The position numbers were made by a program, and so were the translations under genes. A stretch of 19,754 bases of DNA, taken from VYFG01 sp022827325. Its GTDB lineage: Bacteria; Pseudomonadota; Gammaproteobacteria; Arenicellales; Poriferihabitantaceae. Location of the stretch: the NCBI GenBank assembly GCA_022827325.1, contig JAJDTE010000080.1, positions 1 to 19,754 on the forward strand, written 5' to 3'. Shown here in pieces: positions 7,575 to 15,507 of this stretch (position 1 is the stretch's first letter; each line of letters starts with the position of its first letter). The notes under the pieces were generated by a model. The model was not told the origin of the DNA. It worked only from the letters and a program-made list of their open reading frames with translations, and did not search any database.

Positions 7575-7603
7575 TACATTGCATTACTAGATAATGCAGT
7601 GTA
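7575..7603. promoter_or_regulatory. Operator-like palindrome upstream of the antitoxin gene
   Basis: TGCATTA (7580-7586) and TAATGCA (7592-7598) are perfect inverted arms around a 5-base CTAGA centre. After one mismatch, TACA and TGTA extend the symmetry to 7575-7603. The site begins 22 bp upstream of the antitoxin ATG and overlaps the expected -35/spacer area of its promoter (TATACA -10-like box near 7567-7572 on the minus strand). Autoregulation by the ribbon-helix-helix antitoxin is the natural reading, by analogy with ParD/CopG systems. Confidence 0.55.
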
Positions 7604-7637
7604 TTCAAAAGACGGGCTCAAGTTAAAAGACGACGCC

Positions 7638-7676
7638 AATCGGCACTTCCGTCAACGACGTTTGTGATCGCCGATT
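7638..7676. repeat. Cruciform-like inverted repeat beside the tRNA fragment
   Basis: AATCGGC (7638-7644) pairs with GCCGATT (7670-7676). Within the loop, CGTC-AAC-GACG (7650-7660) forms a second small hairpin. It lies about 28 bp left of the tRNA-Phe fragment. It could be a recombinase arm site, a decayed terminator or chance; there is no T-run. Confidence 0.3.
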
Positions 7677-7703
7677 TCATGATTTTCTCCATTTGTTGAT
7701 TTA

Positions 7704-7740
7704 TGGTGCCAGGAACAAACTGCCGACACGGGGATTTTCA
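7704..7740 (-). repeat. Decayed 3'-half copy of tRNA-Phe (putative attachment-site remnant)
   Basis: Positions 7718-7740 are identical over 23 bases to 19206-19228 within the intact tRNA-Phe, in the same orientation. The identity runs from the T-loop side through the variable region to the anticodon loop (TGAAAA on the minus strand). The rest of the 3' end is recognisable but degraded: small deletions in the T-arm, then a CCTGG..CACCA end at 7704-7713. Similarity stops abruptly in the anticodon loop. A displaced tRNA 3' end of this kind is what an integrative element leaves at its far boundary. Confidence 0.75.
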
Positions 7741-7868
7741 TTTCTTTTTCCATGTTGGACACTGCTGAACAGAGTCCTGGGGACAGTTGCGATCAAAAGT
7801 GACAAAATCGGGAAAAGATTCAAATTCGGAGTGTATGCGCCTGTAACCATCAGTTGATGGAGGAAGAC
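7741..7868. promoter_or_regulatory. Upstream region of the MocR-type regulator gene
   Basis: This region holds GGGGACAG (7779-7786) and AAAAGTGACA (7795-7804). Both words also occur together, in the other order, between the binding-protein and deacylase genes (17165-17197). No confident -35/-10 pair is seen. The shared words could be a regulator site or remnants of a small dispersed repeat. Confidence 0.3.
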
Positions 7869-9317
7869 ATGGATTCAATAACCCCAATTTTCGTATTGCC
7901 GGAAGATTCAAGCCTGGGACTGCGCGATCAGATTTGCGAGATGGTGAGTTCCGCCATCACCAACCAGGCGCTATCGCCGGAAAAGCGGTTACCCTCCTGT
8001 CGCGAAATGGCCGAACAGCTTGGTGTATCCAGGAACACGGTTTTTTCCGCCTACAATCGCCTGATGGATCTTGGGTTGCTGATCGCAAAGAATCGATCCG
8101 GTTACTTCGTGAATCCGATTGCCCATGAACAGGATCTGCATGGTCACCACACGGACCTCTCGGACATACCCGCACCAGTCAAGTTCAAACCCCTGGGATT
8201 AGTGCCGGTCGACAACCCGCTGAACTGGAAAAGCTATACCTATCCCTTTATCTACAACCAGATCGATCCTGACCTGTTTCCGGTTGACAGCTGGCGCGAA
8301 TGCACACGACTGGCATTGAGGCGAACGAAGATGCCCGCATGGAGAGACGACTCTGTCGAAAGCGATAGCCCGCAGTTATTGCAACAATTACGGCAACGAC
8401 TGTTGAGCACTCGCGGCATTTATATAGACAAGGACGAAGTGCTGATTACCCTTGGGGCGCAAAATGCGCTCTATATCATCGGCGCGACGTTTGCCCACAG
8501 GAAAAAACCCATTGCCATCGAAGACCCGGGATTCTCCTACGGGCGCAATGCGTTTCAGCTTGCCGGAAACAAGGTTGTCGGGGTTCCGGTAGACAACCAG
8601 GGCTTGATCGTGTCGCGTATCCCGGATAATTCCCAGCTGGTATTCACTACGCCCAGCCACCAGTTTCCCACGATGGTGACCATGACGAATCAACGCCGGA
8701 AAAAGTTACTTGAAGCGGCAGTCGCAAAAGACTTTCTGATCATCGAGGACGACTACGAGGCCGAGATGAATTTTTTCAACAATCGATCGCAGTCCCTGAG
8801 GTCTCTGGATAAGAATGGTCGCGTGATCTATGTCGGCAGCCTTTCAAAAACCCTGTCCCCCGGGATACGCCTGGGTTTCATGGTAGCCCACCGGGACATT
8901 ATCCGGCAGGCCAGGATAGTCAGGGGCGTGATGATGCGCCATGCACCGACAATCGTGCAGGAAGTGGTGGCGCTCTTTTTTCAGCTCGGGTATTACGATT
9001 CCCACTTGCGCAACATCGAGCGGCGCTACAAGCGGCGATGGCATGTCATGAATGACGCGATCAACAAGCACCTGGGGATGCTTGAAAAAGCACCGACCAG
9101 AGGCGGCACCTGTTTCTGGCTGACCGGGCCGAAGGGCTTCAATTCCACAGAACTCGGCGAGCGGCTTCGCGAACGGGGTGTATTGATCGATATCGGGGAA
9201 AGATTCAGCCTGAAGAAAGATCAGCGAAGTTTCAGGCTTGGATTTGCGTTTGTGCCCCTGAAAAAACTGGAGGAGGGAATTCGGATTATCGCAGAAGAAG
9301 TCAAACGCCAGATCTAG
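7869..9317 (+). CDS. MocR/GabR-type transcriptional regulator (GntR winged helix fused to an aminotransferase-like domain)
   Basis: The 482-residue protein has a GntR-type winged helix-turn-helix at about 15-82 (LRDQICEMVSSAI, LPSCREMAEQLGVSRNTVF, RLMDLGLLIAKNRSGYFV). A linker leads to a class-I aminotransferase fold from about 115 to the end. The PLP lysine is K327 in SLSKTLSPGIRLGF, and IIEDDYEAE supplies the conserved cofactor Asp. Members bind PLP and an amine or amino-acid-like effector and control neighbouring metabolic genes. ATG 7869 is chosen because GGAGG (7859-7863) precedes it by five bases; the TTG at 7854 and ATG at 7857 lie upstream of, or within, that site. It is the first gene inside the putative island. 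Candidate targets are the epoxide hydrolase 266 bp downstream and the peptide transporter/deacylase pair. Confidence 0.88.
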   Translation: MDSITPIFVLPEDSSLGLRDQICEMVSSAITNQALSPEKRLPSCREMAEQLGVSRNTVFSAYNRLMDLGLLIAKNRSGYFVNPIAHEQDLHGHHTDLSDIPAPVKFKPLGLVPVDNPLNWKSYTYPFIYNQIDPDLFPVDSWRECTRLALRRTKMPAWRDDSVESDSPQLLQQLRQRLLSTRGIYIDKDEVLITLGAQNALYIIGATFAHRKKPIAIEDPGFSYGRNAFQLAGNKVVGVPVDNQGLIVSRIPDNSQLVFTTPSHQFPTMVTMTNQRRKKLLEAAVAKDFLIIEDDYEAEMNFFNNRSQSLRSLDKNGRVIYVGSLSKTLSPGIRLGFMVAHRDIIRQARIVRGVMMRHAPTIVQEVVALFFQLGYYDSHLRNIERRYKRRWHVMNDAINKHLGMLEKAPTRGGTCFWLTGPKGFNSTELGERLRERGVLIDIGERFSLKKDQRSFRLGFAFVPLKKLEEGIRIIAEEVKRQI

Positions 9318-9583
9318 AACGAATCATCCTATGGCGAGCACGGCAACCTCAATCACTAGTTGCAGGAACAATTCCACTCATCCCGTAGTCGGACGTACTG
9401 CTTTCGCCGTAGCAGGTATCCCCGAATCTTACCGGGCAACCCGTGTTCCGATCCGAAAGTGGTGATGGGATACCCTGTGACAGTGGCAGATTCTGTCCCC
9501 CAAAAAACTTCAATCTGTCTCTCGACGATGCCGTCAGATTTTTGCGTTAATTGGAGTAGTGTTTTGCTTCACGGCTGCATGTC
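9318..9583. other. Intergenic region upstream of the epoxide hydrolase gene
   Basis: No gene is recognised here. It contains a short symmetric CTGTGACAG (9475-9483) and, on the reverse strand, another GGGGACAG word (9493-9500), followed on the forward strand by an A-run. These resemble the words seen upstream of the MocR and deacylase genes. A separate promoter for the hydrolase is likely but not identified. Confidence 0.35.
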
Positions 9584-10729
9584 ATGACCAACCCCGAGCC
9601 ATTCAAGGTATTCGTTCCAAACGAAACCCTAGACAACATTCGTGAGAAAGTCGCGGCTTACCCCTGGCACGAAATGCCGGACGACGGAGGTTGGAAATAC
9701 GGCACGAATCTGGACTACATGAAGGAGATCGCGGCGTACTGGGTCAACGAATTCGACTGGCGGAAACAGGAGGCTGCGATCAACAGATTTCCCCAGTTCA
9801 TGGCGCAGGTAGATGGCATCGACGTTCACTTTATCCACGAGATCGGCAGCGGCCCTTCACCGACCCCGCTGATTATCAGTCACGGTTGGCCTGGATCGGT
9901 CGTGGAGTTTATGGAGATCATCGATCCACTCGCGCATCCTGAACGCCATGGCGGGAATATTGAAGACGCATTTACTGTGGTAGCCCCCTCGCTGCCGGGT
10001 TTTGGCTTCTCCGGCCGTCCGCCAAGGCCCTATGGCCCGCGTAAAATGGCGGATGTCTTCAATACCCTGATGACCGGGATACTGGGTTACGACAGTTACA
10101 TTGCCCAGGGAGGAGACTGGGGCGGTGCCATCTCATCCTGGCTGGGCCTGGAACACCCGGCATGCAGGGCAATCCATATCAGCATTTTGACCATGAGACA
10201 TCCAGCCGGCCCACAGGGCCCGGAGGAAGAAGCCTGGGCGGATAAATTTGAACGGGAGCAGGAGATTGAAAACGGTTACCGAATCCAGCAGGCCACCCGG
10301 CCACAAACCTTGAGTTACGCGATGATGGACAGTCCAGTCGGCGTGGCCGCGTGGATTATCGAAAAATTCAATTCATGGTCGGACATCGATGGAGATGATA
10401 TCGAAAGCGCACATACCAAAGACGAGTTGCTGACCAACATCATGATCTATGTAGTTACCCGAACCTTCAACACGGCTTCGTGGATCTACTACGGCCGGCG
10501 CGAGGAAGGCGGGCGTACCCTGTCACCGGAAGGAAAAAGGGTGGAAGTGCCAACCGGGTGTGCCCTGTTTCCGAAGGAAGTGCTGGCCTGGCCACCCCGA
10601 AGTTATGTTGAACGCATCTACAATGTTCATCGATGGACCGAAATGCCCCGTGGCGGCCATTTCGGGGCGATGGAGGAACCGGAACTTTTTATCGATGACC
10701 TGCGGGCGTTTGCGGTCAGTCTGCGCTAG
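9584..10729 (+). CDS. Microsomal-type epoxide hydrolase (alpha/beta hydrolase with N-terminal EHN domain)
   Basis: This 381-residue protein starts with the epoxide-hydrolase N-terminal domain: PFKVFVPNETLDNIREKV, then WKYGTNLDYMKEIAAYWVNEFDWR and INRFPQFMAQVDGIDVHFIH. An alpha/beta-hydrolase core follows. HGWPGS at 100-105 gives the oxyanion segment, SLPGFGFSG follows near 136-144, the nucleophile is D178 in GGDWGG, and the C-terminal catalytic His is H359 in RGGHFGAMEEP. The family adds water to epoxides to give diols through an aspartyl ester intermediate, in the cytosol for bacterial members. The ATG at 9584 is the first Met of the conserved domain; no strong Shine-Dalgarno is visible. It stands between the MocR regulator and the convergent transporter operon. 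The substrate is unknown. Related proteins act on xenobiotic or terpene epoxides, so its link to peptide metabolism next door is not obvious. Confidence 0.9.
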   Translation: MTNPEPFKVFVPNETLDNIREKVAAYPWHEMPDDGGWKYGTNLDYMKEIAAYWVNEFDWRKQEAAINRFPQFMAQVDGIDVHFIHEIGSGPSPTPLIISHGWPGSVVEFMEIIDPLAHPERHGGNIEDAFTVVAPSLPGFGFSGRPPRPYGPRKMADVFNTLMTGILGYDSYIAQGGDWGGAISSWLGLEHPACRAIHISILTMRHPAGPQGPEEEAWADKFEREQEIENGYRIQQATRPQTLSYAMMDSPVGVAAWIIEKFNSWSDIDGDDIESAHTKDELLTNIMIYVVTRTFNTASWIYYGRREEGGRTLSPEGKRVEVPTGCALFPKEVLAWPPRSYVERIYNVHRWTEMPRGGHFGAMEEPELFIDDLRAFAVSLR

Positions 10730-10774
10730 TACCGGCAGGCATTCATCCCGGTAATTCACTTGTCCCAATTTTTT
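10730..10774 (+). terminator. Weak stem-loop between convergent genes
   Basis: TACCGG (10730-10735) and CCGGTA (10748-10753) form a 6-bp stem with a 12-base loop directly after the epoxide hydrolase stop. A six-T run follows only at 10769-10774, too far for a classic intrinsic terminator. It may end the forward transcript. The TTGTCCCAATTTTTT segment also resembles the GGGGACAG words found elsewhere in the block. Confidence 0.25.
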
Positions 10775-10821
10775 ACCCGGGCAGTTCGCAAGCTGACACA
10801 AAGAGCCCTGTGTTCCGAGGT

Positions 10822-11790
10822 TCAGACCAGATGGCAGGCAACCCAATGATTGGGATGGACCTCTCGTAATTCGGGAATCTCCATACTGCAACGCTTCTCT
10901 GCAAAAGGACATCGTGTATGAAAATGGCAACCTGAAGGCGGATCCATGGGACTTGGCACATCTCCCTTAAGCGCGGTGGATGAACGTTTGGCTTCCTTGT
11001 CCATGCTTGGGACAGCTGACAGCAGTGCCTTGGTATAAGGGTGCTTTACATCCATGAAAAGTGATCGACGATCCGCCTTCTCGACGATTCTGCCCAGATA
11101 CATGACAGCAATTTCATCGCATATATGCTGCACAACTGCCATGTCATGGGAAATGAACAGATAGGTCAGGCCAAACTCCCTCTGCAGTCGCGCCAGCAGA
11201 TTGAGTATCTGTGACTGGATCGCGACGTCCAGGGCGGATACGGGCTCGTCGCAGACGATAAAGTCGGGGTTTGGAGCCAGTGCGCGGGCAACGCAGATCC
11301 GTTGCCGTTGACCGCCCGAAAACTGGTGTGGATACAGTTTTTTCTGTTCAGGACGCAGTCCCACCAACCTGAGCAGCTCCTCTACCCGTTCGTGCTGTTC
11401 TTCCGGTGTCCCGATCTTGAGGATTTTCAGGGGAGTTCTGATGATTTCGCCCGCGGTTGTCCGGGGGTTCATTGAAGAATAGGGATCCTGGAAAATGATC
11501 TGCATATGGCGGCGGTAGTTCCGCAGGTCGTTTGCATTCAGCCGGCAGACATCGGTTCCTTTCAGAACCACCGAGCCGGATGTCGGCTCAACCAGGCGAA
11601 GTACGGAGAAAGCGGTGGTCGATTTCCCGCAACCGCTTTCTCCAACCAGGCCAAGAGTCTTGCCCGATGGGATTTCAAAGCTCACGCCATCCACTGCATA
11701 CACGGTCGGTTGCTCCGCAAACAGGTGGGGTCTGCGCACCTTGAAGTAAGTTCGGAGGTTGTCGACTTTCAGGGAGACCTCGGAATTCAT
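10822..11790 (-). CDS. Peptide ABC transporter ATP-binding protein (DppF/OppF-like)
   Basis: At 322 residues this is a typical second ATPase of a peptide/nickel ABC importer. Walker A is GESGCGKST (50-58), the Q-loop is IIFQDPYSSMNPR (98-110), the signature is FSGGQRQR (158-165), Walker B is FIVCDEP (177-183) and the H-loop is ISHDM. The C-terminal oligopeptide-transporter extension has the cysteine motif HFHTRCPFAEKRC. It hydrolyses ATP at the cytosolic face to drive import. ATG 11790 is chosen over an upstream start at 11868 because GGGGAG stands six bases before it and it overlaps the DppD-like stop by four bases (ATGA), a translational-coupling arrangement. It is the last gene of the leftward operon and converges on the epoxide hydrolase gene. 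Confidence 0.93.
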   Translation of the reverse strand: MNSEVSLKVDNLRTYFKVRRPHLFAEQPTVYAVDGVSFEIPSGKTLGLVGESGCGKSTTAFSVLRLVEPTSGSVVLKGTDVCRLNANDLRNYRRHMQIIFQDPYSSMNPRTTAGEIIRTPLKILKIGTPEEQHERVEELLRLVGLRPEQKKLYPHQFSGGQRQRICVARALAPNPDFIVCDEPVSALDVAIQSQILNLLARLQREFGLTYLFISHDMAVVQHICDEIAVMYLGRIVEKADRRSLFMDVKHPYTKALLSAVPSMDKEAKRSSTALKGDVPSPMDPPSGCHFHTRCPFAEKRCSMEIPELREVHPNHWVACHLV

Positions 11791-12779
11791 GCGATCTCCC
11801 CTACCCGCCAGCAACTGGCGCAGTGGTTCTCTCCGACCGTTACTTCGGGCGGGACTTCTTCGTAGCATCGGTCGATGACTTTAGGACAGCGAGGAGCAAA
11901 TGAACAACCGGTTCCCAGCTGCGCCATGCTGGGCACAACACCCGGGATCTCATTGAGTTCCACCCGTTCGGTCCCGGGATCTTTCTTGAGAACTGGCACG
12001 CAGTTGATAAGGCCCTGGGTGTAGGGATGGCGGGGATTGTCGATAATATCCCTCACCGTCCCCTCCTCTATCTTTCGGCCTGCATACATGACCGCCACTC
12101 GGTCGGCAAACTCGGCGATGACGCTCATATCATGGGTAATCAGTATCACCGAAGTTCCCATTTCTGCCTGAATCTGCCTCAGCAGTTCGAAAATCTGCGC
12201 CTGGATCGTTACGTCCAGGGCAGTGGTCGGTTCATCGGCAATCAGCACGCTGGGCTGGCAGGAAAGCGCCATCGCTATCATGATGCGCTGTCGCATGCCA
12301 CCGGACAGTTCATGCGGATACTGGTTGATCCTCTGTTTGGGTGCCGGGATGCCGACAGCTTCCAGCATCTGCAGGGTTTTCTCTTTTGCCTGTGCAGAGC
12401 TTGTCGATTGATGCCGCCGGATATTCTCAGATACCTGCGTGCCGATCGTGAAAACCGGATTCAGCGATGTCATGGGCTCCTGGAAGATCATGGATATTTC
12501 GTTACCCCGAATATCCTCCATCTCGCTTTCCGTCAACTGCAGAACATCGGTACCATTCAGCAAGATCTGACCGGTGGCGATCTTGCCGGGCGGCACAGGT
12601 ACCAGGCGCATGATCGACAGTGCTGTCATACTCTTCCCGCAACCACTCTCACCGACAATTCCCAGCGCCTCGCCCGGCAAAAGGTGGAGGTCCAGTTGAT
12701 TCAGCACCCGGACATTTCCGGCTTTGGTGGAGAAGTCCACGCTCAGTCCCTTTACCTGCAGCAGTGATTCCTGCTTCAT
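11787..12779 (-). CDS. Peptide ABC transporter ATP-binding protein (DppD/OppD-like)
   Basis: This 330-residue ATPase partners the DppF-like subunit. Walker A is GESGCGKS (43-50), the Q-loop is MIFQEPMTSLNPVF (97-110), the signature is LSGGMRQR (158-165), Walker B is LIADEP (179-184) and H216 lies in ITHDM. The C-terminal extension CSFAPRCPKVIDRC is characteristic of the oligopeptide/dipeptide importer class. Its ATG overlaps the DppC-like stop by four bases (ATGA) and its own stop overlaps the DppF-like start in the same way, so stoichiometric translation with its neighbours is likely. Transported substrate classes in this family include di- and oligopeptides, nickel and other small solutes. 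The neighbouring deacylase favours peptides or N-acyl amino acids here. Confidence 0.93.
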   Translation of the reverse strand: MKQESLLQVKGLSVDFSTKAGNVRVLNQLDLHLLPGEALGIVGESGCGKSMTALSIMRLVPVPPGKIATGQILLNGTDVLQLTESEMEDIRGNEISMIFQEPMTSLNPVFTIGTQVSENIRRHQSTSSAQAKEKTLQMLEAVGIPAPKQRINQYPHELSGGMRQRIMIAMALSCQPSVLIADEPTTALDVTIQAQIFELLRQIQAEMGTSVILITHDMSVIAEFADRVAVMYAGRKIEEGTVRDIIDNPRHPYTQGLINCVPVLKKDPGTERVELNEIPGVVPSMAQLGTGCSFAPRCPKVIDRCYEEVPPEVTVGENHCASCWRVGEIA

Positions 12780-13651
12780 AGTTCCCTCAACTTGGGGTTG
12801 AGCGCATCGTTCAGGCCGTCACCTACCAAACTGACGCCCAGCACGGTCAGGAAAATTGCGAATCCCGGGAAAGTGATGGTCCACCAGGAATCCCAGATGT
12901 ATTCCCTGGAAGAACCGATCATGTACCCCCAACTGAATGCGTTGGGATCTCCCAATCCGAGAAAACTGAGCGCCGCCTCGAACAGAATCGCAGTGCCGAC
13001 ATTCAGCGCAATGGCAACGATCAGGGGAGGTAGCGCGTTGGGGAGGATTACTTTGGCCATGATACTCGCGTTTCTGGCTCCCATAGCCCGTTCCGCCTTG
13101 ACATATTCCATTTCTTTGATCTTCAGGAATTCCGCCCGCGCCAATCGTGCCATGCCGGTCCAGCTTACGACAGCGATGGCCAGGACGATCAGGTAGATAC
13201 TGGGGGTAAACAGGGAAATCAGCACCATGACAAACAACATGGGCGGCAGGACCTGAAAGAACTCGGTCACCCGCATCAGCAGGTTGTCGACCCAGCGGCC
13301 GTAGTAACCGGCCAGGACACCGATGGTGACCCCGATAATTGCCGTACAGACAGTCGCGGAAAAACCGATGGCCAGGGTGACGGAGGCCCCGTGTATGATG
13401 CCGGTCAGGACGTCCCGGCCAAGATAGTCCGTTCCCAGCAGAAATTCCTCGCCCGGAGGCGTCATCGGGGCTCCGACCATTGCAAAGGGGTCGCCGGGGT
13501 GGATTGTCAGCCCGAAAACCGCCGTCATGATGACGAGGAGCCATAACACCAGGCCAAGCACTGCCGCCTTGTTGGCAAAGAACATGTCCCACAGTTCCGC
13601 CAGGGGGCGATCCGGCCGTACTGCAGCGTCTGTTTTTTCCCTGTTGCTCAT
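12776..13651 (-). CDS. Peptide ABC transporter permease (DppC/OppC-like)
   Basis: The 291-residue inner-membrane permease has a cytosolic N-terminus (DRPLAELWDMFFANKAAV) followed by a first hydrophobic span (AVLGLVLWLLVIMTAVFGL). It then has HPGDPFAMVGAPMTPP and LLGTDYLGRDVLTGII, the periplasmic segment typical of DppC. Further membrane spans follow. The cytosolic EAA loop that contacts the ATPases is YVKAERAMGARNASIMAKV, ahead of ILPNALPPLIV. The C-terminus GDGLNDALNPKLREL is a hallmark of the family. The start is ATG 13651, four bases after the DppB-like stop, with only a weak purine stretch as ribosome-binding site, so coupling to the upstream gene is likely. It pairs with the DppB-like permease to form the channel. 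Confidence 0.92.
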   Translation of the reverse strand: MSNREKTDAAVRPDRPLAELWDMFFANKAAVLGLVLWLLVIMTAVFGLTIHPGDPFAMVGAPMTPPGEEFLLGTDYLGRDVLTGIIHGASVTLAIGFSATVCTAIIGVTIGVLAGYYGRWVDNLLMRVTEFFQVLPPMLFVMVLISLFTPSIYLIVLAIAVVSWTGMARLARAEFLKIKEMEYVKAERAMGARNASIMAKVILPNALPPLIVAIALNVGTAILFEAALSFLGLGDPNAFSWGYMIGSSREYIWDSWWTITFPGFAIFLTVLGVSLVGDGLNDALNPKLREL

Positions 13652-13655
13652 ATCT

Positions 13656-14624
13656 TTACCTGATTCGGGGGTCCAGAATTCGATATGAGGAATCGGTGAT
13701 CAGGTTTGCTACCACTACCATCAGCGTGGAGAAAAACAGGATCCCCAGAAGCAGCGGATGATCACGACGCAAGATTGCATTGAATGCCAGTTGTCCGATC
13801 CCGGGCCAGCTGAACACGGTTTCCACCACAACTGCCCCGGCAATCAGCTGGGAAAACTGCAGTCCAGCCATGGTAACCACCGGCAATATTCCGTTCTTCA
13901 GGGCATGCTTGTAAACGACGACCCGCCGGGACAGGCCTTTCGACCGGGCGGTTCTGATGTAATCGGATCCCAGCACATCCAGCATGCTGGCCCTGGCCAG
14001 TCTGCTGTAGACCGCGATGTATACGCTGGCCAGGGTTATCGCCGGAAGTACGAGGTGTTTGAGAACATCGACAATCGCTTCCAGGCCCGTACCCTGGAAT
14101 CCGGGTGTCTTCATTCCAGAAGCCGGAAACAACGGCAACAGATAGGCGAAGACGATCAGCAACATCAGACCGGTCCAGAAAATCGGTGCTGCGAATCCCG
14201 AAAGGGAAAGCACGGTAACAACATGGCTGACAAGGCTTTTCGGCTTTTGCGCTGCGATGATTCCGAGAATGGTGCCGGTAATGAGGGCAAGGAAAAACGC
14301 GGTTGTTACCAGCAAAATCGTGGCCGGCAGATGATCCAGAATCAAATCTCTCACCGGCACACGGTGGGTGAACGAAAGACCAAAATCCCCGCGCATCATT
14401 TTCCAGATATGGGTATGAAGCTGCGTGAAGAGACTCTGATCAAGCCCGTAGTCCGCCCGGAGCTTGGCCACCAATTCCGGGGTTGCACCACCCATATCCC
14501 CGATCATTGCCGTCACCGCATCCCCAGGGGCTATGTGGACCAGGACAAAATTCAGAACGATAACGGCCAGTAACAGCACCAAGGAGTAGATTGTCCGATT
14601 CAGGCCAACAAGAAAAGTTTTCAA
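13656..14624 (-). CDS. Peptide ABC transporter permease (DppB/OppB-like), TTG start
   Basis: The 322-residue permease begins with a membrane span (IYSLVLLLAVIVLNFVLVHI) followed by APGDAV, as in DppB. About six spans are visible, and the EAA loop is TARSKGLSRRVVVYKHALKN. The C-terminus VETVFSWPGIGQLAFNAILR and ITDSSYRILDPRIR is diagnostic. The start codon is TTG at 14624. GAGG lies nine bases upstream on the minus strand, and an in-frame TAG stands only two codons above the TTG, so no longer reading is possible. It is the first gene of a four-gene permease/ATPase unit and is separated from the binding-protein gene by an unusual 883-bp gap, which may mean it has its own promoter. Confidence 0.92.
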   Translation of the reverse strand: MKTFLVGLNRTIYSLVLLLAVIVLNFVLVHIAPGDAVTAMIGDMGGATPELVAKLRADYGLDQSLFTQLHTHIWKMMRGDFGLSFTHRVPVRDLILDHLPATILLVTTAFFLALITGTILGIIAAQKPKSLVSHVVTVLSLSGFAAPIFWTGLMLLIVFAYLLPLFPASGMKTPGFQGTGLEAIVDVLKHLVLPAITLASVYIAVYSRLARASMLDVLGSDYIRTARSKGLSRRVVVYKHALKNGILPVVTMAGLQFSQLIAGAVVVETVFSWPGIGQLAFNAILRRDHPLLLGILFFSTLMVVVANLITDSSYRILDPRIR

Positions 14625-14684
14625 GATTTGCTACCTCATTCGCAGACAAAGACCGGACAGAAAGTAATCTCTTGGCGCTTGCTG

Positions 14685-14725
14685 ATTATGGAAAATGACA
14701 AGTACAGACATCGAAACTGCAGTTT
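14685..14725 (-). promoter_or_regulatory. Possible separate promoter/operator for the permease-ATPase genes
   Basis: On the minus strand CATAAT (14685-14690) matches five of six -10 positions, about 60 bp upstream of the TTG start at 14624. The -35 area is poor. Upstream of it lies a perfect 12-bp palindrome AAACTGCAGTTT (14714-14725). This could give the four downstream genes expression independent of the binding-protein gene. It is motif reading only. Confidence 0.3.
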
Positions 14726-15406
14726 GCCGATCAGAATGATCCATGCTGAAGCTTGCCCCCCACTACGCAAGGTACATTGCAATTAGACCATAACAACTTC
14801 GGAATTTGATAAATCGGCACCTGATGGGGGCATCCCGTAGACCAGCCCAACATTCCGGTCGGTTACGAGGCTGAAATAACAGGTTTTCGTTGTTCTTCAC
14901 TGTCCCGCCGGTCCTGGCGGAACAGCCCGTTTGTTGTGCGATGCAAAGAACCGCGTAGTCTGCCCGGACTGCCTGACCGCGACTGGTCGATGGCCACACG
15001 CGCACCACAGTCATCGAGGAAAAAAATACCGGTTCAGACGGGTGGATCCAGGAACTGAATTGCGGCTTTCATCGGATGCATGCCGCAAGAGGCGCCTGGA
15101 TGCTCTGTACTGGGTGTCGGCAGGTCTTTTCCCCCCATGCCCGATCACAAGTGCAGGACCATTGTTACCGCAATTGCAGGTGGCTTTTCCAATCGGCCAT
15201 GGGCGACCAACCGACCGGAGCGGTATTCCAGATGACGTCCACAAACGACACCTGGACTGCGTATCGAATCCGTCCCATAACAAGGGCGCAGGTGAGCACG
15301 TTCACAACACGGGTACTGGTGAAGGCCGAAGGGCGGACCGCGAGGCCCGCCGACAACGACCGATTCACCTTTCAGTACAAGACCAACTCACGCAAAGGCG
15401 GCCTAA
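14726..15406. other. Long gap inside the transporter operon, no recognisable gene
   Basis: Nearly 700 bp here hold no convincing gene. Forward frames (14931-15422, and 15076 running over the end of the binding-protein gene) and reverse frames (14763-15014, 15011-15283) have atypical composition and no family motif. The cysteine-rich translations look like non-coding DNA read in frame. Decay beyond recognition of a former operon gene is possible, since peptide operons normally keep these genes close together. Confidence 0.4.
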
Positions 15407-15449
15407 TGGAATCCGGCCGTAGCATTCTGCGGCAACAATCCGGATTCCA
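15407..15449 (-). terminator. Intercistronic stem-loop after the binding-protein gene
   Basis: TGGAATCCGG (15407-15416) and CCGGATTCCA (15440-15449) are perfect 10-base inverted arms with a 23-base loop. They begin about 60 bp beyond the stop of the binding-protein gene on its strand. There is no U-run after the stem, so it is more likely an mRNA-stabilising or partial-termination hairpin that keeps binding protein in excess over the permeases, as known for other periplasmic transport operons. Confidence 0.45.
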
Positions 15450-15507
15450 GTCTTCGCCCGACATTTCGTGGCAGGCAATTTTCCGGCACAGTGAGACTCC
15501 GCTTTAT

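Noticed and set aside
9360..9587. 75-codon forward frame before the epoxide hydrolase gene
   Set aside because: No plausible start signal or motif; it overlaps the hydrolase start in another frame.
14931..15422. 163-codon forward frame in the transporter gap
   Set aside because: The composition is erratic (rich in Cys, His and Arg), there is no ribosome-binding site and no motif, and other frames are equally open nearby.
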